Source of the DNA: CAYGBW01 sp964348185
GTDB lineage: Bacteria; Desulfobacterota; BSN033; WVXP01
Assembly: GCA_964348185.1 (NCBI GenBank)
Contig: CAYGBW010000181.1
Span: forward strand, 1 to 30,512
DNA length: 30,512 nt
Direction of reading: 5' to 3'
A model generated the notes under the pieces. It was not told the DNA's origin, searched no databases, and saw only the letters and a list, made by a program, of their open reading frames with translations. The translations under genes were made by a program, and so were the position numbers. The stretch's first letter is position 1; every line of letters begins with the position of its first letter. Below are positions 23,366-30,512 of this stretch, in pieces.

Positions 23366-23466
23366 CCCCGCGGCAAGACTTCGACGAGACCTGTCGGCGA
23401 GCCCTTCGGCAGTGAGCTCAGGGCCGAACTGCTCAGGTCGAGCCGCTCAGTCGAGTCGCCGCGGGG
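23366..23466. repeat. Nested G+C-rich palindrome (REP-like)
   Basis: Three nested arm pairs are visible: CCCCGCGGC (23366-23374) with GCCGCGGGG (23458-23466); GACCTG (23388-23393) with CAGGTC (23434-23439); and GCAGT (23409-23413) with ACTGC (23428-23432). It starts 5 bases after the stop of the small gene. It could fold into a stable hairpin on either strand. Confidence 0.6.
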
Positions 23467-23606
23467 CAATTTGCTACGCCGAAGTAGCCGCTTTGGCTAC
23501 GAAGGTCGAGTCTGTGCGAAGGCGAGTGAATATCTGACTGCCCTTCCCTGCTCTCGATCAGCCGTCACCCTCATCCAAAAGGCCTCGGAAAGGGGATGTT
23601 GCCAGC

Positions 23607-23808
23607 TGGTTGCCACTGAAAAATGCCCTTGTAGCGAACATTAGGAAGTTTTTGGGGCCACCCGTCTTGGCGAAGGGAGTGTCCCCGAAGGGGCGAGATT
23701 CCGCTGTCTGAGGCCGCCAGGCCGAGTTCGGAAGATCGAACGACCGAGCCTTAGAATGGGTCAAAAACTTCGTTCAGAGAGCGAAAGGGCATTTTTCAGT
23801 GGCAACCA
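23607..23808. mobile_element. MITE-like element with 24-base perfect terminal inverted repeats
   Basis: The 24 bases at 23607-23630 (TGGTTGCCACTGAAAAATGC...) are repeated exactly in inverted orientation at 23785-23808. With two mismatches the arms extend to about 29 bases (23602-23630 and 23785-23813). Inside them a second imperfect inverted pair (around GAAGTTTTTGGGGCCA near 23643 and TGGGTCAAAAACTTC near 23758) continues the pairing. The interior has no meaningful open frame. No transposase and no clear target-site duplication were seen, so mobility is inferred from structure only. Confidence 0.55.
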
Positions 23809-23838
23809 ACTAGGGAGAAGCTTCTCCTTGAGAAATAC

Positions 23839-24858
23839 TCATTCACCCTCAGAGACCGATCCTCTCGCCTCTTTCACCGCACTCCTTAACTCCTCCAGTG
23901 TGACTGTGGCCGTTCCCACCTTTCCCACCACAATCCCGGCAGCAAAATTCGATATCACAGCAGCCTCTGAAAAGCTGGCACCCTGCGAGAGGACCAGAGC
24001 CATCACGCCGATCACCGTGTCCCCGGCTCCGGTCACGTCGAAGACCTCCCTGGCCGTCGTAGGGACGAGGATCTCGCTTCCTCCTTTTTCAAAGAGGGCC
24101 ATTCCGTCCTCGCCCCGCGTAATCAGCACAGCTTCAGCGTTAAATCGATCGAGAAGTTTTTCCCCCGCCCTTTTCAGGGAATCTTCGTCGACGATCTCGA
24201 TTCCAGAGGCCACACTCGCCTCCTGGCTGTTGGGGGTCACGATGGTAACATCGTGATACAAATGGAAGCGGTTCAGCTTTGGATCGAGGGCAACGATTTT
24301 GTTCTCTCTCCTCGAAATCTGGGTAATGGTTTGAACGAGTGGTCCTGTCACCACGCCCTTCCCATAGTCTGCAATGACCACGATATCAGCAGAATGGATC
24401 ATTTCGCGGACATAGGATCCCAGGCTGTCTGCATATCCCTGGGTGAGGGGAGCCTGGTTTTCGCGGTCGAACCGGACGACCTGCTGACTGTGAGCCACAA
24501 TCCGGGTTTTAACCGTCGTCGGTCGGCGAGGATCGATGAGAACACCCCCTGTCTCGACCCCACACTCCTCAAGAAGACTCAGGATCTTCCTTCCCCGTTC
24601 GTCTCCCCCAACGATTCCAACGAGAAACGCCTCCCCTCCCAAAGAACGGATGTTGTTGACCACATTGGCCGCTCCCCCCAGAAGCTGTGTCTCCTTCTTC
24701 ACCGTCACAACCGGGACGGGAGCCTCTGGAGAGATCCGGTCCACTTTGCCCCAGATGAACTCATCCATCATGACATCGCCCACCACCAGCACCCGTCCCT
24801 TGGAAAGCCGACCGAGCAGACGCTCTGTGTCTATCTCCCCCATGATGTTTCTGATCAT
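23839..24858 (-). CDS. hldA: D-glycero-beta-D-manno-heptose-7-phosphate kinase (HldA / RfaE domain I)
   Basis: A PfkB/ribokinase-family kinase that phosphorylates heptose 7-phosphate at O1 on the route to ADP-heptose for the LPS inner core. The N-terminal VLVVGDVMMDEFIWGKVDRISPEAPVPVV is diagnostic of RfaE domain I. GGAANVVNNIRSLGG is the substrate region, and DVTGAGDTVIG near residue 280 holds the catalytic base. At 339 residues the adenylyltransferase domain of bifunctional HldE is missing, so a separate HldC would be needed elsewhere. The ATG at 24858 has a purine-rich AGAGGGGGC upstream; an internal ATG at 24843 is an alternative. It is the last gene of the polysaccharide cluster. Confidence 0.93.
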   Translation of the reverse strand: MIRNIMGEIDTERLLGRLSKGRVLVVGDVMMDEFIWGKVDRISPEAPVPVVTVKKETQLLGGAANVVNNIRSLGGEAFLVGIVGGDERGRKILSLLEECGVETGGVLIDPRRPTTVKTRIVAHSQQVVRFDRENQAPLTQGYADSLGSYVREMIHSADIVVIADYGKGVVTGPLVQTITQISRRENKIVALDPKLNRFHLYHDVTIVTPNSQEASVASGIEIVDEDSLKRAGEKLLDRFNAEAVLITRGEDGMALFEKGGSEILVPTTAREVFDVTGAGDTVIGVMALVLSQGASFSEAAVISNFAAGIVVGKVGTATVTLEELRSAVKEARGSVSEGE

Positions 24859-24904
24859 ACAGCCTGCCCCCTCTCTTGACGGATCTGCAGCGATCTGGCC
24901 CCTT

Positions 24905-26518
24905 TCAATGGTCCAGGACTCTGTAAATCAGGGTATTCCTTCCTCCTTTGCCAGCGAACTCCTGAACCAGACTGAGTGTCTTTGAGCCCTCCTGAAGCGA
25001 ATCAGGCCCACGCTTGCCAAATTGTTCGCCATGTAAAACAACAAATTCCACACCCTCTTCCCTGGCCAGGGATTCGATCTCTTGTAACGTCTTTCCATGG
25101 GGAATTGCGATATTCACACCGCCCGCATAATGGGCGACTCTCGGGTCATCACTCATGATTTTGGGCTCGGGTAGACTGCTTTTTGCGATCCAGATGCCGG
25201 CTCTCTTCATCCAGATTTTGTCACTTCTTTGAGGTCTTAGGGTCTTTGGCAGCAGAATCACCAGAGTCAAAGCCATGATCGTGACAAAGATCCTTCTCGA
25301 AGAGAGATGAGCCCATCGGTTGGACTTCGACACCTTCTGAACGATCGAGTTTTGGGATTCCTGGATGCCAATGGCCGCCCAGAACAGACCGATCGCGACA
25401 AGGGGCAAGCAATGCCTCCGACTGATGTAACCAACATTCAAAATCAGCAGGTAAAGAATCGACAGATAAAGAAAATAGAAAGAAAGGATAAACCAATCCC
25501 CCTTGTCAAATCTAGTGATTCCCCGGCTTTTTGAAATCCTGATCAAAAGGAAAAGAAACAGAAGCGGGTGGTAGGAGCCTGAAAATCGGATCAGTAAATA
25601 GAAAAACTTCCCAAAATCCTCAAGATAGGCGCTGGAAGTGAAAACCATAGGACGTTTTTCTGTGTCCTTTGACCTCGATATTCCTGCTTTGGGTTGCCAC
25701 AGGAGCCTTTCACCTTTTGCCTGTTGGCTCGTGACACCCTCGGATCCGCTTGATCTCTTCTCTATACCGATGAGACCCTTCACACTCTTCTTCCTTGTCA
25801 GAATCCAGTGGCCTGTGTCTTCTCTCAGATAAATGAGGTAGGGAGAAGCAAAGAGCAGGAAGCCAAAAACTAACAATACGAAACCTGTCAGGTTTCTCCT
25901 ATAGGAAGAGGGCGATTTCTCAATGATGAGGATCCAGAATCCAACGACGAGGAGGACCCCTATCCCTTCCGGTCTTGTAAGATATGCAAAGGCGGTGAGG
26001 ACCCCTGTCAAGAAGAACCCGAGAATGCTCTCTCTTCTGAGGGCCTTCCACCCCATACAACTCCCCGAGACAAAAAGGAGAATGTACAGTGAGTCTGAAA
26101 GGACGTCGGCTGAAATCCTGGCCAGATAGGGATGAAACGCCACAAGGAGACCGCTTAGAAAGCCAATCGATTCATCAAAAATCTCCCTGCCCAGATAGAA
26201 TATCGGAACCACGAGGAGGGATCCCGAGATAATCGAGATGATCTGACCGGCCGATTGTTTGTCCGGAAACGCATAGGAGAGAGCTGCAATGAGCATCGAA
26301 TAAAGGGGATGATAGTCATGGGCCAGGCCCTTTGCCAGATTCCCTCTGCTGAAATATCCTCCCAGGGTTACGTATGTCACTCCGTCACGGCTGATTACAT
26401 ACGTAAAGACCCAGAGATAGATTCTCACGATTGTCGCCAGGCCTAGCAATACTGGCAGATAGTAGTAATATGGAATCGGGAGCCTGTGGCTTCCATTCGT
26501 CTGATGAGTCACTTTCAA
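24905..26518 (-). CDS. Membrane glycosyltransferase, family 39 / ArnT-PMT-like
   Basis: A 537-residue polytopic protein with about 10-12 hydrophobic segments. After the first segment the loop VISRDGVTYVTLGGYFSRGN, with an Asp, and HDYHPLYSMLIAALSYAF match the catalytic first-loop pattern of dolichyl/undecaprenyl-phosphate-sugar-dependent glycosyltransferases. A soluble C-terminal part starts near residue 440 (PEPKIMSDDPRVAHYAGG). A polar, poorly ordered loop (residues about 245-290) separates two membrane blocks. It probably adds a sugar to a lipid or surface glycan on the periplasmic side; donor and acceptor are unknown. The start is uncertain: TTG 26518 or GTG 26512, the latter with GAGAG 8 bases upstream. 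Confidence 0.82.
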   Translation of the reverse strand: MKVTHQTNGSHRLPIPYYYYLPVLLGLATIVRIYLWVFTYVISRDGVTYVTLGGYFSRGNLAKGLAHDYHPLYSMLIAALSYAFPDKQSAGQIISIISGSLLVVPIFYLGREIFDESIGFLSGLLVAFHPYLARISADVLSDSLYILLFVSGSCMGWKALRRESILGFFLTGVLTAFAYLTRPEGIGVLLVVGFWILIIEKSPSSYRRNLTGFVLLVFGFLLFASPYLIYLREDTGHWILTRKKSVKGLIGIEKRSSGSEGVTSQQAKGERLLWQPKAGISRSKDTEKRPMVFTSSAYLEDFGKFFYLLIRFSGSYHPLLFLFLLIRISKSRGITRFDKGDWFILSFYFLYLSILYLLILNVGYISRRHCLPLVAIGLFWAAIGIQESQNSIVQKVSKSNRWAHLSSRRIFVTIMALTLVILLPKTLRPQRSDKIWMKRAGIWIAKSSLPEPKIMSDDPRVAHYAGGVNIAIPHGKTLQEIESLAREEGVEFVVLHGEQFGKRGPDSLQEGSKTLSLVQEFAGKGGRNTLIYRVLDH

Positions 26519-26568
26519 AACTCTCTTTGACCTTTTTCGAGGTTCGGGAAGACGGTCGAAATGTTTCC

Positions 26569-27966
26569 TTAATAGGCGTTCCTAAATCCGGACCAGAGGG
26601 TCATGACGAGGATTTTCAGATCGAACCAAATCGACCAGTTGTTGATGTAAGAGAGATCGTATCTGATCCGGTCCTCAATCGAGGTGTTGCCGCGGAGTCC
26701 GTTAATCTGGGCCCACCCAGTAATGCCGGCTTTCATCTTATGCCTCAGCATGTATTTGGGTATTCTCCCCCTAAAGTCCTCAACAAATGCCGGCCTTTCT
26801 GGCCTGGGCCCTACCATGCTCATATCGCCTTTGAGCACATTGAAAAGTTGGGGTAGCTCATCGAGATTGGTTTTTCTTAGGAAAGCTCCGATCTTGGTGC
26901 GGCGGGGATCATCGGCTTTTGCCCAAACAGGCCCCGTATCCTTTTCCGCATCCGCTCTCATCGATCGGAATTTCAACATTCTAAACACCCTCCCATCTAG
27001 CCCCATCCGTTCCTGGACATAGTAGACAGGGCCAGGAGAAGTCAGTTTGATCAATACCGCAACGACAATTATCACGGGCGAAAAGAGAACTATCCCCATT
27101 CCTGAAAAGACAACGTCTAAAGCCCGCTTTAGGACTCTGTTCCAGCCATACAGCGGGGTCCCTTGGAGGTTTATTATGGGGAGCCCATCGAGTTCATCCA
27201 GGCCGCCCCCTAGGGTGACAAACTGGAACAGATCTGGAATGACCTTTACATCGACCATCTCATCGCCCAATCCCTGAAGAACCGACTTCAGATGGTGTTG
27301 AGAATCGCTTGGGAGGGCGATGAAAAGAATGTCAATCCGATGTTCATGGATGATCTCTTTGACCTCTCTATAGCCACCAAGAACCGCGATTCCTCCTACA
27401 CGAGAACCAATCTTCTTGCGATCTCCCGTCAGGAATCCGAGTATCTTGATGCCGAGCTCAGGATGAGACTGAATCCGTCCTACCAGATCCAGACCCGTGT
27501 CCCCGGATCCCACGATCAAAGCATATCTCAGATTGTAGCCCTTCTTCCTGAGAAATCTCAGTGCCTCCCTAAACAAAGCTCTATTCAGCCCAAGAGAAAC
27601 GACACTAAAAATCCAGAAGTAGAGAAAAGAGAGTCGTGAGAGCTCGAATCTTCTGAGCAGGTACGTCACTGCAATGAGAATGAATAGGGAAACTGTGCAG
27701 GCCTTGCCAATGTCCAGTACTTCCTTCAGATGGGAACTGATTCGCCTGGGACGATATAAGTTAAAGGCTTTGAAGGCAAAGGACCAAATAATGATGACGA
27801 CTCCCAGGAACCAGAGGTATGTCGTAAAGGGAACTATGCTGGGCGCAGGCCGGATAAAATCTGTGTAAAAACGGATGTAGTATGCGAGGATCCAACATAC
27901 AGAGATAAGGAAGACATCCATTATGAAGTGAAGGCTTTTAAAGAATTCAGAATGCTTCTTCAGCAT
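26569..27966 (-). CDS. Undecaprenyl-phosphate glucose/galactose phosphotransferase (WcaJ/WbaP-like)
   Basis: A polyprenol-phosphate phosphoglycosyl transferase that starts a repeat unit of exopolysaccharide or O-antigen at the inner membrane. Four to five N-terminal membrane segments (1-130) are followed by a nucleotide-fold cytosolic domain (VGSGDTGLDLVGRI, about 150-250). The C-terminal catalytic domain starts near residue 280 (KRALDVVFSGMGIVLFSP), with YYVQERMGLDGRVFRMLKFRSM, the Asp-Glu pair in NLDELPQLFNVL and MSMVGPRPERP. The protein ends GFRNAY as in WcaJ-type enzymes. The length of 465 residues is typical. The exact sugar is not determinable. GAGG lies 2 bases before the ATG. Confidence 0.94.
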   Translation of the reverse strand: MLKKHSEFFKSLHFIMDVFLISVCWILAYYIRFYTDFIRPAPSIVPFTTYLWFLGVVIIIWSFAFKAFNLYRPRRISSHLKEVLDIGKACTVSLFILIAVTYLLRRFELSRLSFLYFWIFSVVSLGLNRALFREALRFLRKKGYNLRYALIVGSGDTGLDLVGRIQSHPELGIKILGFLTGDRKKIGSRVGGIAVLGGYREVKEIIHEHRIDILFIALPSDSQHHLKSVLQGLGDEMVDVKVIPDLFQFVTLGGGLDELDGLPIINLQGTPLYGWNRVLKRALDVVFSGMGIVLFSPVIIVVAVLIKLTSPGPVYYVQERMGLDGRVFRMLKFRSMRADAEKDTGPVWAKADDPRRTKIGAFLRKTNLDELPQLFNVLKGDMSMVGPRPERPAFVEDFRGRIPKYMLRHKMKAGITGWAQINGLRGNTSIEDRIRYDLSYINNWSIWFDLKILVMTLWSGFRNAY

Positions 27967-28061
27967 GTCCTCAGCCCCGTTGATAGTTAGATCTTTTTAT
28001 ATCATCCTGGCAACAAAAAGGCAAAGCGCGTCTTGGCCCAGACGAGACATAAAAGCTGGCA

Positions 28062-29282
28062 TTATGTCTGCTTTTTGGTATTAGGGTTTTTGGGCCTGAG
28101 CTTTCTGGTAATCAATCGTAAGCGAACGCCGGCCATTTCAGTAATAGCCTCTCTGACTTTCTCTTTGAAGACCGACCGGCCCCATTTCATGACGTGCCGT
28201 CTCATGGCTTCTGCATGGAAACGAGGTTCATTCTCCTCGAAAATCTTGACAGCCTGTATCAAGCTCTCTACGGACTGGTCGTAGAAAAAGACTCCTGTTT
28301 CAGGCCTCTTCCGGGCACCTGCTCCACCCTCTCCTCTTGAATTTTCGTCCCCCCATGGGGAACCTGAAAAGGGCACCACTGTCTCCAGAACCCCCCCTTT
28401 CCCATAAGCGATCACCGGTCGTCCCGAGGCGTGTGCCTCCAGCGGTGTGATCCCAAAATCCTCCTCCCCAGGAAAGATAAGGGCCTTACATCTTGAGTAG
28501 TTTTCTGCCACAACCTCATCTGGCTGCCATCCGAGAAATTGGATGTTGGGTCGGGCAATCGATCTCAGCTTTTTTTCATCTTGTCCGTTTCCTATTACTT
28601 TAAGCGGATACCCTAGCCTGTTGAAAGCCTCGATGGCCAGATCGATTCTCTTATAAGGGGCCAGGGCGGAAACAATCAGGTAGAAGTTATCCCTTCCCTC
28701 TGAAACCTTGAATCTCTCCGTTTCCACCGGTGGATGGATAACCCGTGCCTCGCGCTGATAATATCTCTTGATCCTATTGGCCACGTGCTGGGAGATAGCG
28801 ATGAAGTAATCAACTCGATGAGAAGATGTCACATCCCAAATCCGTAGATAGTTTGAAAGAAAAGAGATGAGCATTCTTCTAGAACGCCCCACTCTGTGAC
28901 CGCCGAAATAGTCGAAATACATATCCCACACATATCTCATAGGTGAATAGACGTAGGCTATATGACAGGAATTGGGAGGAGGGATCACACCCTTTGCCGC
29001 ACAGTGGCTACTGCTAAGAATTAAATCATATCCCTTGAGATTGAAACTCTCTACAGCCGAGGGGAATAACGGCAGATAGCTTCGGTACTTTTTTCCGGAA
29101 AATGGAAGCCTCTGTATAAAAGATGTCTTGATATTCATGGCTTCTATGGTCGGAGAAACAGATCCCTTCACATAAACTAGGGTGAAAAGGTCGGCCTGTG
29201 GGAAGAGTTCACAAAATACTTCCAGGCATTTCTCCCCGCCCCGCATCCCGGTGAGCCAGTCATGGATGATGGCAACCTTCAT
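28062..29282 (-). CDS. Glycosyltransferase family 4 (mannosyltransferase WbaZ-like)
   Basis: A cytosolic GT-B glycosyltransferase of 406 residues. It begins MKVAIIHDWLTGMRGGEKCLE, typical of family 4. The donor-binding C-terminal half has SALAPYKRIDLAIEAFNRLG and the EX7E motif region EEDFGITPLEAHASGRPVIAYGKGGVLETV. In that loop, before TGVFFYDQ, an extra roughly 24-residue Gly/Ser/Arg-rich segment (SGSPWGDENSRGEGGAGARK) is inserted in frame. I chose ATG 29282, because the longer frame to 29486 would overlap gmd and has no family similarity. The adjacent gmd suggests GDP-mannose or a derived sugar as donor. Confidence 0.9.
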   Translation of the reverse strand: MKVAIIHDWLTGMRGGEKCLEVFCELFPQADLFTLVYVKGSVSPTIEAMNIKTSFIQRLPFSGKKYRSYLPLFPSAVESFNLKGYDLILSSSHCAAKGVIPPPNSCHIAYVYSPMRYVWDMYFDYFGGHRVGRSRRMLISFLSNYLRIWDVTSSHRVDYFIAISQHVANRIKRYYQREARVIHPPVETERFKVSEGRDNFYLIVSALAPYKRIDLAIEAFNRLGYPLKVIGNGQDEKKLRSIARPNIQFLGWQPDEVVAENYSRCKALIFPGEEDFGITPLEAHASGRPVIAYGKGGVLETVVPFSGSPWGDENSRGEGGAGARKRPETGVFFYDQSVESLIQAVKIFEENEPRFHAEAMRRHVMKWGRSVFKEKVREAITEMAGVRLRLITRKLRPKNPNTKKQT

Positions 29283-29316
29283 CCTATTATTGGTTTTCTT
29301 AATATTATTGGGATTG

Positions 29317-30309
29317 TTATTTGACCTCTGTCCCGTGTAAGCTGCTGAAAAGCTCAAGATCGCTTTCCACCATTTCTTGTACAAGATCAATAAATCGATA
29401 TGGGTATTCCCATCCAAGTTTTGATCTCGCCTTGGATGCATCGGCAACAAGATCGTAGATTTCAGAAGGTCTATAGTGCCGTTCATCTGTGATCACAAAC
29501 TCTTCATAATCCAAACCCAAATGGTCAAAGGCGATTTTGACAAACTCTCTAACCGAATGGCTCTCACCGGTGCCCACAACGTAGTCATCAGGGGAATCAG
29601 CCTGCAACATCATCCACATAGCCTTTACATAATCCTTGGCATGGCCCCAATCTCTTTTGGCATCCAAGTTTCCTAATCTCAGTTCCTTGGCCAATCCAAG
29701 TTTGATTCTTGCAGCGTGAGATGATATCTTTCGCGTCACAAATTCATAGCCCCGGCGGGGAGATTCGTGGTTAAAGAGGATTCCGTTGACGGCAAATAGG
29801 CCGACGGCCTCCCGATAATTTCTGGTCAAATGATACCCAGTGAGTTTGGAAATGCCGTAAGCAGATCTCGGTCTGAATTTGGTATTCTCATTCTGGGGTG
29901 ATTCCTCCGCGTTTCCAAACATTTCGCTGGAGGCGGCAAAGTAGAATCGGCAGGATGGGGCTATTTCTTTTATGGCTGAAAGGATATGGTGGGAACCGTT
30001 GATATTGGTCAGAAGTGTTGAGAATTCATCGCTAAAGGAATACGCAACAAAACTCTGGGCAGCAAGATGGTAACATTCATCCGGGTTGACTTCTCTCACC
30101 ACATTGAAGATGCTAGGATAACTCTCAACAGATCCGGGATGAATGACAATTCGATCCAAGATATGAGCAATCCTCGACATGCGATGTTCAGGGTCTTCGA
30201 TGGCCGAGCGCCGCACGATGCCATGGACCTCGTAGCCCTTTTCGAGTAGAAATTCTGAAAGATAACTCCCATCCTGGCCAGTGATACCCGTGATTAGAGC
30301 TCGTTTCAT
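29317..30309 (-). CDS. gmd: GDP-mannose 4,6-dehydratase
   Basis: This enzyme converts GDP-mannose to GDP-4-keto-6-deoxymannose, precursor of fucose, rhamnose or related 6-deoxy sugars. The Rossmann motif is GITGQDGSYL (residues 8-17). The active-site Ser and SDR YxxxK pair are in AASSEMFG and SAYGISKLTGYH. The family-specific NHESPRRGYEFVTRKI and GNLDAKRDWGHAKDYVKAMW blocks are present. The length of 330 residues is typical for the short bacterial form. ATG 30309 is preceded by GGAT at 9 bases; GTG 30324 is an alternative. No GDP-fucose synthase or rhamnose reductase gene is visible in the window. Confidence 0.96.
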   Translation of the reverse strand: MKRALITGITGQDGSYLSEFLLEKGYEVHGIVRRSAIEDPEHRMSRIAHILDRIVIHPGSVESYPSIFNVVREVNPDECYHLAAQSFVAYSFSDEFSTLLTNINGSHHILSAIKEIAPSCRFYFAASSEMFGNAEESPQNENTKFRPRSAYGISKLTGYHLTRNYREAVGLFAVNGILFNHESPRRGYEFVTRKISSHAARIKLGLAKELRLGNLDAKRDWGHAKDYVKAMWMMLQADSPDDYVVGTGESHSVREFVKIAFDHLGLDYEEFVITDERHYRPSEIYDLVADASKARSKLGWEYPYRFIDLVQEMVESDLELFSSLHGTEVK

Positions 30310-30346
30310 CGATTGTCTATCCACACAAAATCCGTAATTTTCAGAC

Positions 30347-30511
30347 TTAATTCTTATCCGATCTTCCCATTGTCTTCCGATGAAAGTTATTAGTAAGTTT
30401 TTTAAGTTTCTCTCTTTGAAAATCGTTTTCTCGGAAAGGGGTCATCATTCCATACTTATTTCCAGGACCCTTTTTACAGATCTTCTTAAGCAAACTGTTA
30501 TCTTTTGTACT
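30347..30511 (-). CDS. C-terminal part of an unidentified gene running off the right edge
   Basis: An open frame of 54 codons enters from the window edge and stops with TAA at 30349-30347, 37 bases before the gmd start. The peptide is strongly basic and ends NNFHRKTMGRSDKN. The other minus-strand frames are closed here. It would fit an upstream gene of the polysaccharide cluster, but no family can be recognised from this tail. It could be non-coding A+T-rich sequence. Confidence 0.35.
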   Translation of the reverse strand, partial: STKDNSLLKKICKKGPGNKYGMMTPFRENDFQREKLKKLTNNFHRKTMGRSDKN

Positions 30512-30512
30512 C

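Larger units (their letters stand above)
23362..23838. other. Non-coding spacer built of palindromic repeats
   Basis: About 480 bases between the small plus-strand gene and the 3' end of hldA. No credible gene was seen. It holds a nested palindrome (23366-23466), a small hairpin with GTAGCC/GGCTAC arms (23484-23500), a roughly 200-base inverted-repeat element (23607-23808) and a 14-base palindrome GGAGAAGCTTCTCC (23814-23827). The two flanking genes converge, so terminator function is needed here. Confidence 0.65.

Noticed and set aside
28031..28046. Small inverted repeat (CGTCT/AGACG) after the family 4 glycosyltransferase
   Set aside because: The stem is only 5 bases and no clean T-run follows it on the transcribed strand, so a terminator call is not supported.
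29283..29486. N-terminal extension of the family 4 glycosyltransferase
   Set aside because: The extra 68 residues would overlap the end of gmd and do not resemble the family, whose conserved start MKVAIIHDW is at 29282.

Overview
The window looks like a chromosomal segment of a Gram-negative bacterium, most probably a member of the Desulfobacterota (former Deltaproteobacteria). This taxonomic call is an inference. It rests on a complete Kdo/Lpt outer-membrane block next to rpoN, followed by hpf, ptsN, hprK, rapZ, a mannose-type EIIA, ptsH and ptsI, an arrangement known from that group. It is also supported by an adenosylhomocysteinase of the short type beside metK. Base composition is close to even. 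No rRNA, tRNA, CRISPR array, integrase or transposase gene was seen.

Layout. (1) 1-2752, minus strand: a gene fragment at the left edge, purC, and a large ABC-class ATPase of unknown role. (2) 2753-3255: a 500-base spacer with dispersed palindromic motifs, then a plus-strand CDP-alcohol phosphatidyltransferase (3256-3846) whose end overlaps the end of ispG. (3) 3824-21098, minus strand: a very long co-directional array. In transcription order it reads pyrG, kdsA, kdsD, kdsC, lptC, lptA, lptB, rpoN, hpf, ptsN, hprK, rapZ, EIIA-Man, ptsH, ptsI, metK, ahcY, ispG. Several joints overlap by 4 bases, and one clear sigma-70-type promoter restarts transcription before hpf. (4) 21099-23838: a divergent spacer with a large palindrome and a possible pyrG leader hairpin. 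It is followed on the plus strand by a dodecin with a clear promoter and terminator, a GalT-like HIT-superfamily protein and a small coiled-coil-like protein, then about 480 bases of palindromic, MITE-like sequence. (5) 23839-30512, minus strand: a surface polysaccharide cluster (gmd, a family-4 glycosyltransferase, a WcaJ-like phosphoglycosyl transferase, an ArnT/PMT-like membrane glycosyltransferase, and heptose-7-phosphate kinase hldA), with an open frame running off the right edge.

How it fits together. pyrG supplies the CTP used to activate Kdo. KdsD, KdsA and KdsC make Kdo, LptC, LptA and LptB move finished LPS outwards, and HldA makes the heptose precursor of the inner core. The PTS part has EI, HPr and two EIIA proteins, plus HPr kinase/phosphorylase and RapZ, but no EIIB or EIIC sugar permease is visible here. 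With rpoN and hpf alongside, it reads as a regulatory phosphorelay tied to envelope synthesis and energy state rather than a sugar uptake system. metK and ahcY form the SAM/SAH part of the methyl cycle.

No clearly new multi-gene system was found. The most unusual material is non-coding: a roughly 200-base element with 24-base perfect terminal inverted repeats (23607-23808), a nested 100-base palindrome (23366-23466), a 26-base-arm palindrome between pyrG and dodecin (21200-21255), and a pair of tiny overlapping reading frames between metK and ahcY.
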